Of a stretch of DNA of 64,000 nt, positions 1-10,127 are shown one piece after another. Source of the DNA: Bacteroidota bacterium. GTDB lineage: Bacteria > Bacteroidota > Bacteroidia > Flavobacteriales > Flavobacteriaceae. The notes beneath the pieces are model-generated. The model was not told where the DNA came from, made no database searches, and worked only from the letters and a program-made list of their open reading frames with translations. The stretch is taken from contig JADFOK010000003.1 of assembly GCA_022562895.1 (NCBI GenBank), positions 47,682 through 111,681 on the forward strand. Reading direction: 5' to 3'. Made by a program: the position numbers and the translations under genes. Each line of letters begins with the position of its first letter. The first letter of the stretch is position 1.

Positions 1-799
1 TTTCATTTTCAAAATTCTTAGTAATATAACGAGGCGATTCTTTTTTAAAATAGCTCCATTCGGAAGTATATTTCCTTAAGAAGTACGAGGCACTATGTTT
101 ATCGTCTTTATAAAAGTGAACATCTGCATCCCAATAGATTTCAGTATTACCGGTTTCAAGTAATTCCTGGATAATGATTTGTTCACAGTTATTTAGGGCA
201 TTAAAACCAATAAATAAATGAGTTTTGTTTCCTTTACTCTCAATGTAATTCCCTATGGCATCAGCAGCTTCACGATAAACCAACCCTTGATAACCAACTC
301 CTTCTTTTAAAAGTTGTAATTTTAATAAATTATAGAATTCGTGAAGATTATTCCAAAACCTCAAATAATCTTCTATAAGGGGTGTTTTCTCATTTCTTAC
401 ATACCAATGATTAAGGTCTTGAATACTATTTAAATAACTAAAGAATTGTTTGGGGGGAATTAAATATCTATCTATTTCATTAAAATCATTGAGCAATGTT
501 GTTGCCCAAGATGTGTAGGTGTCAAAATTATCTTTTTCTGTAGAAAAGGTATTTCTATAGGCTTCGTAGCTTTTAAAAAGCAATTCGGTTGCATCGATAA
601 TTTTTATTCCGGAAAGTTCTTCAATAAATTCTTCGATACTAAGAATATTTGGCGCAAATGTAGTATTTGGAGTATTTTTTTTAAGATGGTCTAATAGGAA
701 GCCCCCAGCTCTTTTACTAGGCAATATCATTGTGACCGAGGAAACATCTGGATGTTTTTCTTTTATGTGACGAATGGTTTCCTCTAGAAAAGTTATCAT
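1..799 (-). CDS. AddB-like PD-(D/E)XK nuclease family protein, N-terminal part
   Basis: The frame starts with ATG at 799 and stays open off the left edge for 266 codons, so only the N-terminal part is visible. It begins MITFLEETIRHIKEKHPDV and has the motif LPSKRAGGFLLDHL near residue 27, the degenerate nucleotide-binding-loop region typical of Bacteroidota AddB/RexB-like proteins that partner an AddA-type helicase. The C-terminal nuclease domain lies outside the window, so the family call rests on the N-terminus and on the AddA-like helicase at 3.6-6.8 kb on the same strand. The expected role is processing of double-strand DNA ends for recombination. A terminator separates it from the upstream ompA-like gene, so it may have its own promoter. 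Confidence 0.75.
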   Translation of the reverse strand, partial: MITFLEETIRHIKEKHPDVSSVTMILPSKRAGGFLLDHLKKNTPNTTFAPNILSIEEFIEELSGIKIIDATELLFKSYEAYRNTFSTEKDNFDTYTSWATTLLNDFNEIDRYLIPPKQFFSYLNSIQDLNHWYVRNEKTPLIEDYLRFWNNLHEFYNLLKLQLLKEGVGYQGLVYREAADAIGNYIESKGNKTHLFIGFNALNNCEQIIIQELLETGNTEIYWDADVHFYKDDKHSASYFLRKYTSEWSYFKKESPRYITKNFENE

Positions 800-810
800 G
801 TTATAAAAAT

Positions 811-840
811 AAAAAAACGCCTCCGAAATACAGAGGCGTT
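811..840 (-). terminator. Rho-independent terminator after the ompA-like gene
   Basis: Perfect 8-bp stem aacgcctc (816-823) / gaggcgtt (833-840), with a T-run on the minus strand after the stem. It lies 33 nt past the stop of the OmpA-family gene and before the AddB-like start. Confidence 0.85.
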
Positions 841-872
841 CTTCTAGAAATTATTACAGGTATTAAATAAAT

Positions 873-2255
873 TTAATTATTTAAGCTAATTTCAACTCTT
901 CTATTGTTAGCTCTTCCTGCTCTGGTTTTGTTTGAATCAATTGGTCTTGATTCACCAAATCCTTGATGAGTAAGTCTACTAGAATTAATTCCATGAGAAA
1001 TTAAATAATTCATCACCGAGTTAGCTCTATTTTCAGATAATTTCTGATTCAAAGATTCACTACCAACACTATCGGTATGACCTTCAATTAAGAAATTAGA
1101 ATTTGTATACTCATTTAAGATATCTACAATATTATTTAATACCTCTTCTGACTGTTCTTTAATTGTTGATTTTCCAGTATCAAACACGATAGTTTTAGCA
1201 TAAGATAATAATGCATTTCTAACGGCTTCAGTTACTTCTGGACAACCATTGTTAGCAACAGTACCAGGTACGTCTGGACATAAATCATCTTTATCAGGAA
1301 CACTATCACCGTCTCTATCTGGCCATGGGCATCCGTTATTTTCGGCTGGACCAGGTACGTCTGGACATCCATCATCTGGATCTGCTATACCATCACCATC
1401 GGTATCAGGGCATCCGTTAAATTCTGGGAGACCAGGAGTGTTAGGGCAAGCATCTTGTGGATCTGCTATACCATCACCATCGGTATCAGGGCATCCGTTG
1501 AATTCTGGGAGACCAGGAGTTTCAGGACAAGCATCGTTTCTGTCTTCGATACCATCACCATCGGTATCAGGACACCCGTTAAACTCTGGTAAACCAGGAG
1601 TTTCAGGACATTCATCTTCCCAATCATAAATACCATCACCGTCAGTATCTTTTCCACCAAATTTAAACATTATACCAGCGGTATGTTGAAAATGTGTTGC
1701 TCCATATACATCTTCAAAAGAGTGCTTATAAGTAGACTGTGCAGTTAGAGCAAAATTTTCACCTACCCAGAAATTAAATCCAAGTAATGCATTTGCCGTA
1801 CCAAATCCTATATCATCAATCCAAGTATAACCACCACCAACACCTAAGTTAGGGTCGATCCAATGATCGTTAAGTAATCCTCTAAAGCTATACTTAATTT
1901 CTCCATCAATAGCAATGTAAGCAATATCTTCAACTCTCAAATCTCCAACCTTGGTTATTTTATTAACAGATCCTGCAGCAGCAAAAGTGAATCCACTTCC
2001 AACATATCTACCCACAGTAATTGTGGACACAGAAGAAACCATACTCCAATGGTCATTAACGTTAAAGTACTCATCAAAGAGATCTCCTTTAGAAGACTCT
2101 GGGAATCTTCCATCATCGGAAATTCCTATAGGGTAAAAATCTACAGCGTTTACAGCTACCCCAAGGGCCCAAGGATTGTTTTCGTCTTGAGCATTAGATA
2201 CGCCCACTCCAATTAACAAGAGTACAGCAACTAAAAAAATGTTAAGATGTTTCAT
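873..2255 (-). CDS. OmpA family protein with thrombospondin type-3 repeats
   Basis: 460 aa. A signal peptide (residues 1-22, ending GVSNA) is followed by an outer-membrane beta-barrel region (about 24-200), then about five calcium-binding thrombospondin type-3 repeats (about 203-335) built on DTDGDGI and CPDTPG-like units. A C-terminal OmpA domain (about 345-460) carries the peptidoglycan-binding signature [21 protein letters not shown]. This is the OprF/OmpA architecture: the barrel sits in the outer membrane and the C-terminal domain grips peptidoglycan. The repeats are near-identical in DNA as well as protein. An upstream AT-rich gap separates it from kbl, and a strong terminator follows. 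Confidence 0.93.
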   Translation of the reverse strand: MKHLNIFLVAVLLLIGVGVSNAQDENNPWALGVAVNAVDFYPIGISDDGRFPESSKGDLFDEYFNVNDHWSMVSSVSTITVGRYVGSGFTFAAAGSVNKITKVGDLRVEDIAYIAIDGEIKYSFRGLLNDHWIDPNLGVGGGYTWIDDIGFGTANALLGFNFWVGENFALTAQSTYKHSFEDVYGATHFQHTAGIMFKFGGKDTDGDGIYDWEDECPETPGLPEFNGCPDTDGDGIEDRNDACPETPGLPEFNGCPDTDGDGIADPQDACPNTPGLPEFNGCPDTDGDGIADPDDGCPDVPGPAENNGCPWPDRDGDSVPDKDDLCPDVPGTVANNGCPEVTEAVRNALLSYAKTIVFDTGKSTIKEQSEEVLNNIVDILNEYTNSNFLIEGHTDSVGSESLNQKLSENRANSVMNYLISHGINSSRLTHQGFGESRPIDSNKTRAGRANNRRVEISLNN

Positions 2256-2377
2256 ATTCGATTATTTAATTTTTAAGTGTTATTCTTCGCAAAAATAAGT
2301 TGTATATATTTATTAACAAAAGCAAATCTATTAAATTTTTTGGAAATTCCTTGTTTTTATTACCTAAATTAAGCTTT

Positions 2378-3577
2378 TTATGTTGGAATTATTTTTAATT
2401 TTTTACCAATTTTAACAAATGCCTTTATAGCCTTATCTAAATGTTCAATTTCATGTGCTGCCGAAAGCTGAACTCTAATCCTAGCTTTTTCCTTTGGAAC
2501 TACAGGATAAAAGAAACCTATAACGTATATTCCTTCCTCTAAAAGCATATCTGCCATTTTCTGAGAAAGTTTTGCATCGTACAACATCACAGGAACAATT
2601 GCCGAATCTCCTTCAACAATATCAAAACCAGCATTTTTCATTCCTTTTTTAAAGTAATTGGTATTTGCTTCGAGTTTATCTCTTAGTTCAGTGTCTTTTG
2701 ATAGTATGTCAAAAACTTTGATGGATGCACCCACAATTGCCGGTGCTAAAGAATTTGAAAACAAATAGGGCCTTGAGCGTTGTCGTAAAATTTCAATTAT
2801 CTCTTTTTTCCCGGTTGTATATCCACCCATTGCACCGCCTAATGCCTTGCCTAAAGTGCCTGTTATAATGTCAATTCTTCCCATTACCCCCTTTTTTTCT
2901 AGGGTTCCGCGACCCGTATCACCTATGAATCCAGTGGCATGACATTCATCTATCATCACTAATGCATCGTATTTATCAGCTAAAGCACAAATTTTATCAA
3001 GGGAAGCTATTACGCCATCCATAGAAAAAACGCCATCGGTTACAATAATTTTAAACCGGTCACCATTTTCATTAGCAGCAACAAGTTGTTTTTCCAAATC
3101 CATCATGTTATTGTTTTCGTAGCGATATCGTGTAGCTTTACACAAACGGACCCCGTCAATTATAGATGCGTGATTAAGAGAATCTGAAATAATAGCGTCT
3201 TCTTTTGTTAACAATGGCTCAAAAACACCGCCGTTAGCATCAAATGCTGCAGCATATAGGATGGTATCTTCAGTTTGATAATATTCTGAAATTTTTTTTT
3301 CAAGTTCTTTATGAATGTCTAGTGTGCCACAAATAAAACGAACAGATGACATTCCATAACCGTACTTGTCCATTGCATCTTTTGCAGCTTGAATCACTTC
3401 TTTATTTGAGGAAAGTCCTAAATAATTATTTGAACAAAAGTTTATTACTTCTTCTCCTGTGGAAATTTTAATCACAGCACCTTGCGGGGATGTAATTATA
3501 CGTTCCTTTTTATAAAGTCCGTTGTCTTTTATATCCTGAAGTTCTTTCTTAAGATGACCTTTTATTTTCCCGTACAT
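2378..3577 (-). CDS. kbl: Glycine C-acetyltransferase (2-amino-3-ketobutyrate CoA ligase)
   Basis: 399 aa, the usual length for this fold-type I PLP enzyme of the alpha-oxoamine synthase family. It joins glycine and acetyl-CoA to 2-amino-3-ketobutyrate, or runs in reverse in threonine breakdown. Visible marks are [14 protein letters not shown] near the N-terminus, the PLP-contact region [17 protein letters not shown], and the Schiff-base lysine in [17 protein letters not shown] near residue 245. It starts 25 nt after the AddA-like helicase ends, so the two may be co-transcribed although their functions are unrelated. Related enzymes (BioF, HemA, SPT) are less likely given the N-terminal kbl-type sequence. 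Confidence 0.93.
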   Translation of the reverse strand: MYGKIKGHLKKELQDIKDNGLYKKERIITSPQGAVIKISTGEEVINFCSNNYLGLSSNKEVIQAAKDAMDKYGYGMSSVRFICGTLDIHKELEKKISEYYQTEDTILYAAAFDANGGVFEPLLTKEDAIISDSLNHASIIDGVRLCKATRYRYENNNMMDLEKQLVAANENGDRFKIIVTDGVFSMDGVIASLDKICALADKYDALVMIDECHATGFIGDTGRGTLEKKGVMGRIDIITGTLGKALGGAMGGYTTGKKEIIEILRQRSRPYLFSNSLAPAIVGASIKVFDILSKDTELRDKLEANTNYFKKGMKNAGFDIVEGDSAIVPVMLYDAKLSQKMADMLLEEGIYVIGFFYPVVPKEKARIRVQLSAAHEIEHLDKAIKAFVKIGKKLKIIPT

Positions 3578-3602
3578 AGTTTTATTATTAAAGTCGCCAA
3601 AT

Positions 3603-6600
3603 TTATACCTTATTTATAACAATATCCTTGTTGATACTATAGATAAGGATTTTTTCTGAAATATTATATCCCATCTCTTCTAAAGCCAATGCATAACCAT
3701 TAATTTGAGCATGGTGTTTCGTGCTAGGAGCCCCCGTTTTATAATCTATTACCGTTACCGAATTATCTTTATTAAAATTTAATCGGTCAGGTCTAAGAAT
3801 TGTACCTGCTGAAGTTATGATATCTTTTTCATTTATTACTTTTTCTGAAAACTCAAAAAAACGACTAAGCTCTGGATGTGTTACAATTGTTGAAACGGTT
3901 TCCTTTAAGGACTGTAATACTTCCAAAGGAATTACCCCACTATTTATCAAATCCTCAAAAACAAAGTCTACATCTTCTTTATATTTAATCATTTCCATGG
4001 TGTCATGCAATAAAGTTCCTGTAAAAAGTGCTTTTTCAGCATCGGTTTCCCAAACCGAGGCTTCGGTTGTTACAATGTTGATATTATGTTTTAGTGGAGA
4101 AGTCGAAATAAAATTAGGGATAAAGGACTTTTTTTTTGAAGATTTTTTTTCAAAAGATAACTTTATTGGAGAACCAAACTCGTAGGTATCCTTTGTTTTA
4201 TTCCATTGTCCTATACTCTTCAAGAACCCTACAAATAAATGATTATAACTTGTTGGATAATTGTCTTTCATTTCTTTAGGCTTTTCTGCGTAAATATATA
4301 ATTGTTCAATAGCTCTGGTTAGTGTTACATACAGAAGATTAAAGTTGTCTAATTCTAATGTATTTCTTCGTTTTTGATAGATTTCTTCACCAAACGCACC
4401 ATATTTTTCTACATCTTTGTTGAAATTAATAAGGGTTTCTTCAAAACCACTTTGGTCATTGGTAACAGGAAACCAAGCTTTAGCTTCAATTTCTTTGTAT
4501 ATATTAAGATCTGCATATGGGAAAAGTACTATAGGAAACTCCAATCCTTTTGCTTTATGAATAGTCATAAGTTGTATTCCCTTTTTGCCACCACTTATAG
4601 GGATACTAGAATTTTCTTTTTGAGCTTCCCATTCTTCCAGAAATAATATCTTGCTGGTTTTGGGCTGTTGTTCGAACTCAAAAACAATATCCATAAATTC
4701 AAACAAATAAGCATCTGCTTTTAGGTCTAATTTAAATTTCCTTATGCAATATTCACAACTTTGATAAAGAGGAACAGATTGCATAATTGAAATATCAAAA
4801 TCGATTCCATAAAAGTTTAAAAGTTGGGAAAAATCTTTTGTTGAAATGGTTAAGAATTTATTGAAAAAAGTGTGTTTTTCTTCTTTTATAGAGAAGTGTT
4901 GGTGTAAAAAGTTAAGTAGATTAATTTTTATTTCTTCATTTTCGGGATACAAGCTTAATGTCAACGAATCGACAAGAACTTGTACCAATGACGAATGTTT
5001 AAGCAATAGTGTTTCTGATGAAATTATAGAAATTCCTTGTTCCAGTAAATAAGCCCCTAAAACTATCCCGTCCTTTCTTTTACGTGTTAAAATACAGATC
5101 TCAGATTCTTCATACCCTCTTTCTTTTAAGTTAACTATGGTTTGGAAAATATGCTTAGCATATAATTCATCTTTCTCTACTTTGTTTTGTGATTCTATAA
5201 ACTTGAAATGTACGTAGCCCCCTTTCTTTTTGTTTGCTTGTTGCCTATTTCCCAACCCATATAATTCTTTATGAACAGGGTCACCAAAATAACTAGCTAT
5301 GAAAGTGAAAAAATCATTATTGAACTTAATAATTTCATCATAACTTCTATAATTTTTTGGTAATTGGCGAATGTCTTTATCTATAGAGAAAGGATTATCA
5401 TCGTTACATAAACCTATAAATTGTTCAGGTAATCCACCACGCCATCTATAAATAGATTGCTTAGCATCTCCCACCAGTAAAAGACTTCCGGTTTCTTCGT
5501 TTTGGAATTGTTGTGAAAGAGCATTGTCTATTAACGGTTTCAAATTGTCCCATTGTAAAAGAGATGTATCTTGAAATTCATCGATAAAAAAATGACGATA
5601 ACGTTCGCCCATTCGTTCATAAATAAAAGGAACAGGTTGATCTTTAATCTCATTATTGATAAGGGAATTAAATTCTGATATGGGTAACACATTTTTTTCT
5701 TCCTTAATAATATCTATTTCAGCATTCACAAGATTTATTACCGAAAGAGGGATAATATTTTTAAGCATTGAATTAAGCAACAATATTTGTGGCACAAGTT
5801 CTTTAGTCTCTTCAAAATTTGAAATAAATACAGGTGTTATTTCATCAATAATAATAGCAATTTCTGGGGTATCTTTTTTTACTCTTCCAGGATATAAGGG
5901 TTTATTATTCATGTCCTCTTGCCATTTTAATCCAAATGTTACATTAAAGGATCCGGCTTTTAACTTTAAAAAATAATTCGGTAAAAATTTGCTGCTAAAA
6001 TCATTATATTGTAATCCCGATTCTTCAATGAGTTGTAGGGTATTTGCGGCAATATTTTGTATTTTTTCTGAAAGAAATTTCTTTTTATAAAGTATTTCAT
6101 GTTTGAAAGTTGTAAAATCCTTCAGTGTTTTCTCTTTCAGTTTTGCAATATGTATGGCATCGTTTTCATTAAATAATAAACCAGCCGTTTTTACAATATC
6201 TTTAGATATGTCCCAGGATTTATCATCATCTGTTTTTTCCAGGGCAAAGTCTAATAAAACTTTTGTGGTATTTGGATCTTCTCCCGCTTTACTAATAAGT
6301 TGATCAACTGCTTCGGAAACTAATTTAGAAGTATCCAAGCACACTTCAAAATTACCTGAGAGTTTTAAATCTCTTGCAAAAGCACGAATGAGACGATGGT
6401 TAAAATGATCTATGGTTTCAATATTTAAGTTTGAATAATGATGTAGTAAATGTTTTACTATTTTTTTGGATTGTGTTTGTATTTGAATTGAAGTCAGTCC
6501 GGTTTCACCTGCTATTTGAGTTGCCATTTCTGATGGATTTTCAATAGCATCGGGTTGAGAAAAAAGCACAAGATTGTCTATGATGCGTTGTTTCATTTCG

Positions 6601-6758
6601 GTAACGGCCTTGTTTGTAAATGTGATAGCAAGAAGATGTTTGTAATACCCTTCTTTTTTTGAATTGAGGATTATTTTAAGATACTCTTTAACGAGAGTAT
6701 AAGTTTTTCCACTTCCAGCAGCGGCATCATAGATAATAAAAGGGCTAGTTTTTTTCAA
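3603..6758 (-). CDS. AddA/RecB-like UvrD-family helicase-nuclease
   Basis: 1051 aa. Superfamily 1 helicase motifs run in order: Walker [17 protein letters not shown] (residue about 12), [15 protein letters not shown], Walker [46 protein letters not shown], and [15 protein letters not shown]. The C-terminus has a RecB-type nuclease core, with PDRLNF then VIDYKTG and a following Q-x3-Y helix. This is the AddA half of a double-strand-break resection enzyme; the AddB-like half lies at the left edge. Bacteroidota commonly carry the two halves close together with unrelated genes between, as here. The long AT-rich upstream region separates it from the divergent sod gene. Confidence 0.9.
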   Translation of the reverse strand: MKKTSPFIIYDAAAGSGKTYTLVKEYLKIILNSKKEGYYKHLLAITFTNKAVTEMKQRIIDNLVLFSQPDAIENPSEMATQIAGETGLTSIQIQTQSKKIVKHLLHHYSNLNIETIDHFNHRLIRAFARDLKLSGNFEVCLDTSKLVSEAVDQLISKAGEDPNTTKVLLDFALEKTDDDKSWDISKDIVKTAGLLFNENDAIHIAKLKEKTLKDFTTFKHEILYKKKFLSEKIQNIAANTLQLIEESGLQYNDFSSKFLPNYFLKLKAGSFNVTFGLKWQEDMNNKPLYPGRVKKDTPEIAIIIDEITPVFISNFEETKELVPQILLLNSMLKNIIPLSVINLVNAEIDIIKEEKNVLPISEFNSLINNEIKDQPVPFIYERMGERYRHFFIDEFQDTSLLQWDNLKPLIDNALSQQFQNEETGSLLLVGDAKQSIYRWRGGLPEQFIGLCNDDNPFSIDKDIRQLPKNYRSYDEIIKFNNDFFTFIASYFGDPVHKELYGLGNRQQANKKKGGYVHFKFIESQNKVEKDELYAKHIFQTIVNLKERGYEESEICILTRKRKDGIVLGAYLLEQGISIISSETLLLKHSSLVQVLVDSLTLSLYPENEEIKINLLNFLHQHFSIKEEKHTFFNKFLTISTKDFSQLLNFYGIDFDISIMQSVPLYQSCEYCIRKFKLDLKADAYLFEFMDIVFEFEQQPKTSKILFLEEWEAQKENSSIPISGGKKGIQLMTIHKAKGLEFPIVLFPYADLNIYKEIEAKAWFPVTNDQSGFEETLINFNKDVEKYGAFGEEIYQKRRNTLELDNFNLLYVTLTRAIEQLYIYAEKPKEMKDNYPTSYNHLFVGFLKSIGQWNKTKDTYEFGSPIKLSFEKKSSKKKSFIPNFISTSPLKHNINIVTTEASVWETDAEKALFTGTLLHDTMEMIKYKEDVDFVFEDLINSGVIPLEVLQSLKETVSTIVTHPELSRFFEFSEKVINEKDIITSAGTILRPDRLNFNKDNSVTVIDYKTGAPSTKHHAQINGYALALEEMGYNISEKILIYSINKDIVINKV

Positions 6759-6878
6759 ATAAACTTTTTTACTAAGATAACCAAAAGCAAGATTTTTCCA
6801 GGTCCCATTATTAGAAAAATTTATACTGTTATAAAAAATCTTATAAACCCTCCCTTATTATATGATGTTATTAATACG

Positions 6879-6886
6879 TACTTTTG
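6879..6886 (+). promoter_or_regulatory. -7 promoter box of sod
   Basis: TACTTTTG fits the Bacteroidota -7 consensus TAnnTTTG and lies 34 nt before the sod start codon. No clear TTG element at about -33 was identified. Confidence 0.5.
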
Positions 6887-6920
6887 ATATAAAGTAAATA
6901 TTAATCATAAATTTATAGCT

Positions 6921-7529
6921 ATGTCTTTTGAATTACCACAATTAAAATATGCTCACGATGCTTTAGAACCTCATATTGATAACCGTACAATGGAGATACA
7001 CCACGGTAAGCATCATCAAGCGTACACAGATAATCTTAACAATGCAATTGAAGGGACTAATCTGGAAAACGAAAACATTGAAACTATTTTAAGATCTTTA
7101 GACATGAACAATAAAGCCCTTAGAAACAATGGAGGGGGCTATTTTAATCATTGTTTGTTTTGGGAGGTTATGTCGCCTAATGGGGGAGGAATGCCAGCCG
7201 GAGATTTAGCAGACGCAATAAATAGTTCATTTGGTGATTATGATGCCTTTAAAGAAAAGTTTTCTAATGCTGCTAAAACGCAGTTTGGATCCGGTTGGGC
7301 GTGGCTTTGTGTTCATAAAGGAGGGAAACTCGATGTATGTTCTACACCTAATCAGGACAATTCTTTAATGCCAGACGTAGGTTGTGGGGGATTTCCAATT
7401 TTAGGTTTAGATGTTTGGGAACATGCTTATTACTTAAATTACCAAAACCGAAGACCCGATTATGTTAGCGCATTCTTTAATGTGATAGATTGGGAAGAAG
7501 TATCTTCGCGGTATAAAAATAATAAATAA
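6921..7529 (+). CDS. sodA: Superoxide dismutase (Fe/Mn family)
   Basis: 202 aa, full length. It disproportionates superoxide in the cytoplasm. The metal ligands of the family are visible: His in [16 protein letters not shown] (about 27), His in [14 protein letters not shown] (about 77), and Asp and His in [14 protein letters not shown] (about 160 and 164). The FGSGWAWL block and the DWEEV ending are standard. The metal (Mn or Fe) cannot be settled by eye, so the sodA symbol is tentative. It is monocistronic; a hairpin at 7639-7656, shared with the first small-RNA unit, could also end its transcript. Confidence 0.95.
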   Translation: MSFELPQLKYAHDALEPHIDNRTMEIHHGKHHQAYTDNLNNAIEGTNLENENIETILRSLDMNNKALRNNGGGYFNHCLFWEVMSPNGGGMPAGDLADAINSSFGDYDAFKEKFSNAAKTQFGSGWAWLCVHKGGKLDVCSTPNQDNSLMPDVGCGGFPILGLDVWEHAYYLNYQNRRPDYVSAFFNVIDWEEVSSRYKNNK

Positions 7530-7631
7530 ATTACTTAAGTGATTATTAAACATCACTGAAAATGTTGTGGTTAACAATTGATAGAATGTTTCTAATTGTC
7601 AATAAAGAATTAAAAGAATAGACTATAAAAT

Positions 7632-7704
7632 AAAAAAAGGTAAACGAGAGTTTACCTTTTTTTGCCCCAAATCTACCATGAACTTAACCTACTTATGCTA
7701 TGGT
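7632..7704 (-). ncRNA. Candidate small RNA, copy A of a tandem pair
   Basis: About 73 nt predicted on the minus strand. A TATATTTG box (7717-7710) lies just upstream, the body contains TACCAT...ATGGTA arms that can fold, then a G-rich stretch ATTTGGGGCA (7672-7663), then a terminator stem GGTAAAC/GTTTACC with loop CTCT (7656-7639) and a T-run. The whole unit from promoter box to terminator recurs almost unchanged at 7842-7926, while the DNA around and between the copies has diverged, which points to a selected RNA gene. No open reading frame fits. Rfam classes such as Flavo-1 are possible matches but could not be checked. Confidence 0.65.
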
Positions 7705-7709
7705 ATATT

Positions 7710-7717
7710 CAAATATA
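7710..7717 (-). promoter_or_regulatory. -7 box of small RNA copy A
   Basis: TATATTTG on the minus strand matches TAnnTTTG and is conserved in both copies. No obvious TTG element lies at the expected distance upstream of this copy, so it may be the weaker of the two. Confidence 0.5.
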
Positions 7718-7841
7718 AAGGATTAATTAATTTCTGAAATAAGATTTTAGACCAACTGCCCCTTTATTCGTTAAAAAGCAAGTATTTTTTAAGAAAACTG
7801 AAAAATATAATAGAAATAGTGTGATTTGTATTATTAAACAA

Positions 7842-7912
7842 GAAAAAAGGTAAACAAGAGTTTACCTTTTTGCCCCAAATCTACCATGAACTTAACCTAC
7901 TTATGCTATGGT
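7842..7912 (-). ncRNA. Candidate small RNA, copy B of a tandem pair
   Basis: About 71 nt predicted on the minus strand, nearly identical to copy A. It has the same TACCAT...ATGGTA arms, the same ATTTGGGGCA (7880-7871), and the same terminator stem GGTAAAC/GTTTACC (7866-7849). The loop (CTTG on the minus strand at 7859-7856) and the length of the A/T spacer differ slightly. It is upstream of copy A in the direction of transcription, 210 bp away. A TTG about 20 nt upstream of its TATATTTG box gives it the more complete promoter. Confidence 0.65.
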
Positions 7913-7917
7913 ATATT

Positions 7918-7925
7918 CAAATATA
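7918..7925 (-). promoter_or_regulatory. -7 box of small RNA copy B
   Basis: TATATTTG on the minus strand. A CTTG lies roughly 21 nt further upstream (within the 17-23 nt spacing reported for Flavobacterium promoters), giving a plausible two-part promoter. Confidence 0.55.
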
Positions 7926-8173
7926 ACTTTTTAAATGACACAAAAGCAAGTCTTTTCCTACTTTTAGACAAAAAGTATATTAATCTCGTTAAAACTCCCT
8001 GTTATTTTTTTTATAATAATATTTTAACATAAAACGTAAAAATAAACAGAAATTAAAGTGACAAAATCTACCAATTAAGACTATCAAAGGGAATTAACAT
8101 TATTGATTAATTCTCCTCCATTTAACCATATAATATTATTGTAACAGAACAAGTCTTTTTTATTGAGGGTAAA

Positions 8174-10072
8174 TTAATAAGCTCTCTCCGGGTTACCTTC
8201 GAAAAAATTAATATAGGCTTTATTCACTACCCGATTACCTCCAGGTGTGGGATAATTACCGGTAAAATACCAATCCCCTAAATTTTTTGGACAGGCTTTA
8301 TGTAAATCTTTTACCGATTGGAATATTACTTTCACTTTAGTTTTTATAGTTTCGTTACTTATTAACTCAGCAATCTGGTTTGATATGTCTTCATCTGTGA
8401 AAGGAGCATATAATTCTTTTACAAAGTTGATTTGCTCATTATCATTAAGTTTCTCTTGAGCTTTGCATTTATGATAAATTTCTTCAATTATTCTTTCATT
8501 TCCATTTTCTTTTTGAAGTGCTAATGCAGCCTGGAATGCAACCAAATCTTCTAAGCGAGCCATATCAATACCATAACAATCCGGATAACGAATTTGAGGT
8601 GCTGAAGAGACTACAACAATTTGTTTAGGATGCAAACGATCTAACATTTTAAGGATACTCTTTTTTAAAGTAGTACCTCGCACAATACTATCGTCTATAA
8701 TCACCAAATCATCTTCGGGTTTTATAACACCATATGTTACATCATAAATGTGTGCAACTAAGTCATCACGGCTACTTTCCTCTGTAATGAAAGTTCGAAG
8801 TTTTACATCTTTAATGACAATTTTTTCGATTCTAATTTTACGGTCTTGTATCTCATAAAGTCGGGATAGTGATAAGTTCTCTTTTTCTTTTAATATGGCT
8901 TCATTTTTTTGTTTGTTTAGTTCATCTTGTGCAGCTTCTATCATGCCATAAAAAGAAGTTTCAGCTGTGTTAGGGATATATGAAAAGATCGTATTTTCTG
9001 TATCATAGTTTATTGCCTCTAATACCTTTGGCATCAACAATCGCCCTAATTCCTTGCGTTCTTGATATATTTCTACATCACTTCCACGCGAAAAATAAAT
9101 ACGCTCAAACGAACATGATTTTTTTTCAAGAGGTTCAAGAATTTTTGTGACAGACAAATAACCGGATTTTCTTAATAGTAATGCATGGCCAGGATCTAAT
9201 TCCTTAACATCTTCAAAAGAAACATTGAAAACGGTTTGAATGACGGGCCTTTCAGAAGCAACTACAACAACCTCATTATCTTTATAATAAAATGCGGGTC
9301 GAATACCGGCTGGATCTCTAAAAACAAAAGAGTCCCCATGACCTAACATCCCAGCTATTACATAACCGCCATCCCAGTCTTTTGAAGATTTTCTTAAAAT
9401 CTTGGCTAAATTGAGATTTTCAATAATATAAGGAGAAGCTTCAACTTTACTCATTCCTGCTGCTTTCGCTTTTTTATAGAGTTTTCTGACAGCATCATCA
9501 AGAAAATGGCCAATCTTTTCCATAACAGTAATTGTATCCGCCTTTTCCTTTGGGTGCATCCCAAGTTCAATTAAATTTTCAAATAATTGTGAGGTATTGG
9601 TCATATTAAAATTGCCAGCAATAATAAGATTTCTATGCATCCAATTATTTTGACGAAGAAAGGGGTGCACATTTTCAACATTATTACCGCCATAAGTTCC
9701 GTACCTCACATGTCCCAATAACAATTCTCCTAAATAAGGGATGTTCTTTTTTTGTGCGGCAACATCATTTTTGTATTCGGGATGTACATTGAACTCTTCA
9801 TTAATTCGATTGTTAATCTGCGAAAAAATATCTTGTATGGGTTGTGCCGCGTTAGAACGTACTCTACTTATGTATCGCTCACCTGGCGAAACATTGAGTT
9901 TTATGCTGGCAAATCCTGCACCGTCTTGTCCACGATTATGCTGTTTCTCCATCATTAAGTACATTTTATTTATTCCATAAAAAGCAGTACCATATTTATC
10001 TTTATAGTAATCTAACGGTTTGAGGAGTCGTATTAGGGCAATTCCACATTCGTGTTTTAATGCATCGCTCAT
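8174..10072 (-). CDS. Amidophosphoribosyltransferase-like class II glutamine amidotransferase
   Basis: 632 aa. The candidate N-terminal nucleophile is Cys9 in MSDALKHECGIA after a short propeptide, as in PurF. The glutaminase domain is followed by a phosphoribosyltransferase domain with the PRPP loop VIIDDSIVRGTTLKKS (about residue 460). PurF makes 5-phosphoribosylamine in the first step of purine synthesis. This protein is over 100 residues longer than standard PurF (about 470-510 aa), with extra sequence between and after the domains, as in the long PurF-like form annotated in many Flavobacteriia. Whether it is the main PurF or a paralogue cannot be told here. purN lies 1.8 kb upstream on the same strand, supporting a purine role. 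Confidence 0.85.
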   Translation of the reverse strand: MSDALKHECGIALIRLLKPLDYYKDKYGTAFYGINKMYLMMEKQHNRGQDGAGFASIKLNVSPGERYISRVRSNAAQPIQDIFSQINNRINEEFNVHPEYKNDVAAQKKNIPYLGELLLGHVRYGTYGGNNVENVHPFLRQNNWMHRNLIIAGNFNMTNTSQLFENLIELGMHPKEKADTITVMEKIGHFLDDAVRKLYKKAKAAGMSKVEASPYIIENLNLAKILRKSSKDWDGGYVIAGMLGHGDSFVFRDPAGIRPAFYYKDNEVVVVASERPVIQTVFNVSFEDVKELDPGHALLLRKSGYLSVTKILEPLEKKSCSFERIYFSRGSDVEIYQERKELGRLLMPKVLEAINYDTENTIFSYIPNTAETSFYGMIEAAQDELNKQKNEAILKEKENLSLSRLYEIQDRKIRIEKIVIKDVKLRTFITEESSRDDLVAHIYDVTYGVIKPEDDLVIIDDSIVRGTTLKKSILKMLDRLHPKQIVVVSSAPQIRYPDCYGIDMARLEDLVAFQAALALQKENGNERIIEEIYHKCKAQEKLNDNEQINFVKELYAPFTDEDISNQIAELISNETIKTKVKVIFQSVKDLHKACPKNLGDWYFTGNYPTPGGNRVVNKAYINFFEGNPERAY

Positions 10073-10100
10073 AATTTTTCAGCAAAAGGTAAATATAAAA

Positions 10101-10125
10101 AAAGCCCTGATTTTTCAGGGCGTAT
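10101..10125 (-). terminator. Rho-independent terminator after the PfkB kinase gene
   Basis: Stem gccctga (10104-10110) / tcagggc (10115-10121), 4-nt loop, T-run on the minus strand. It lies directly after the kinase stop codon and before the amidophosphoribosyltransferase-like gene, so the latter probably has its own start or is reached by read-through. Confidence 0.85.
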
Positions 10126-10127
10126 TG

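Noticed and set aside
1249..1629. Plus-strand open frame with Gly/Ser/Pro-rich repeats inside the OmpA gene
   Set aside because: It is the antisense of the thrombospondin-3 repeats; the minus-strand frame has a signal peptide and known domains.
7632..7660. First hairpin read only as the terminator of sod
   Set aside because: It may serve that role too, but the second identical hairpin has no plus-strand gene before it, and both have a minus-strand promoter box and conserved body upstream.
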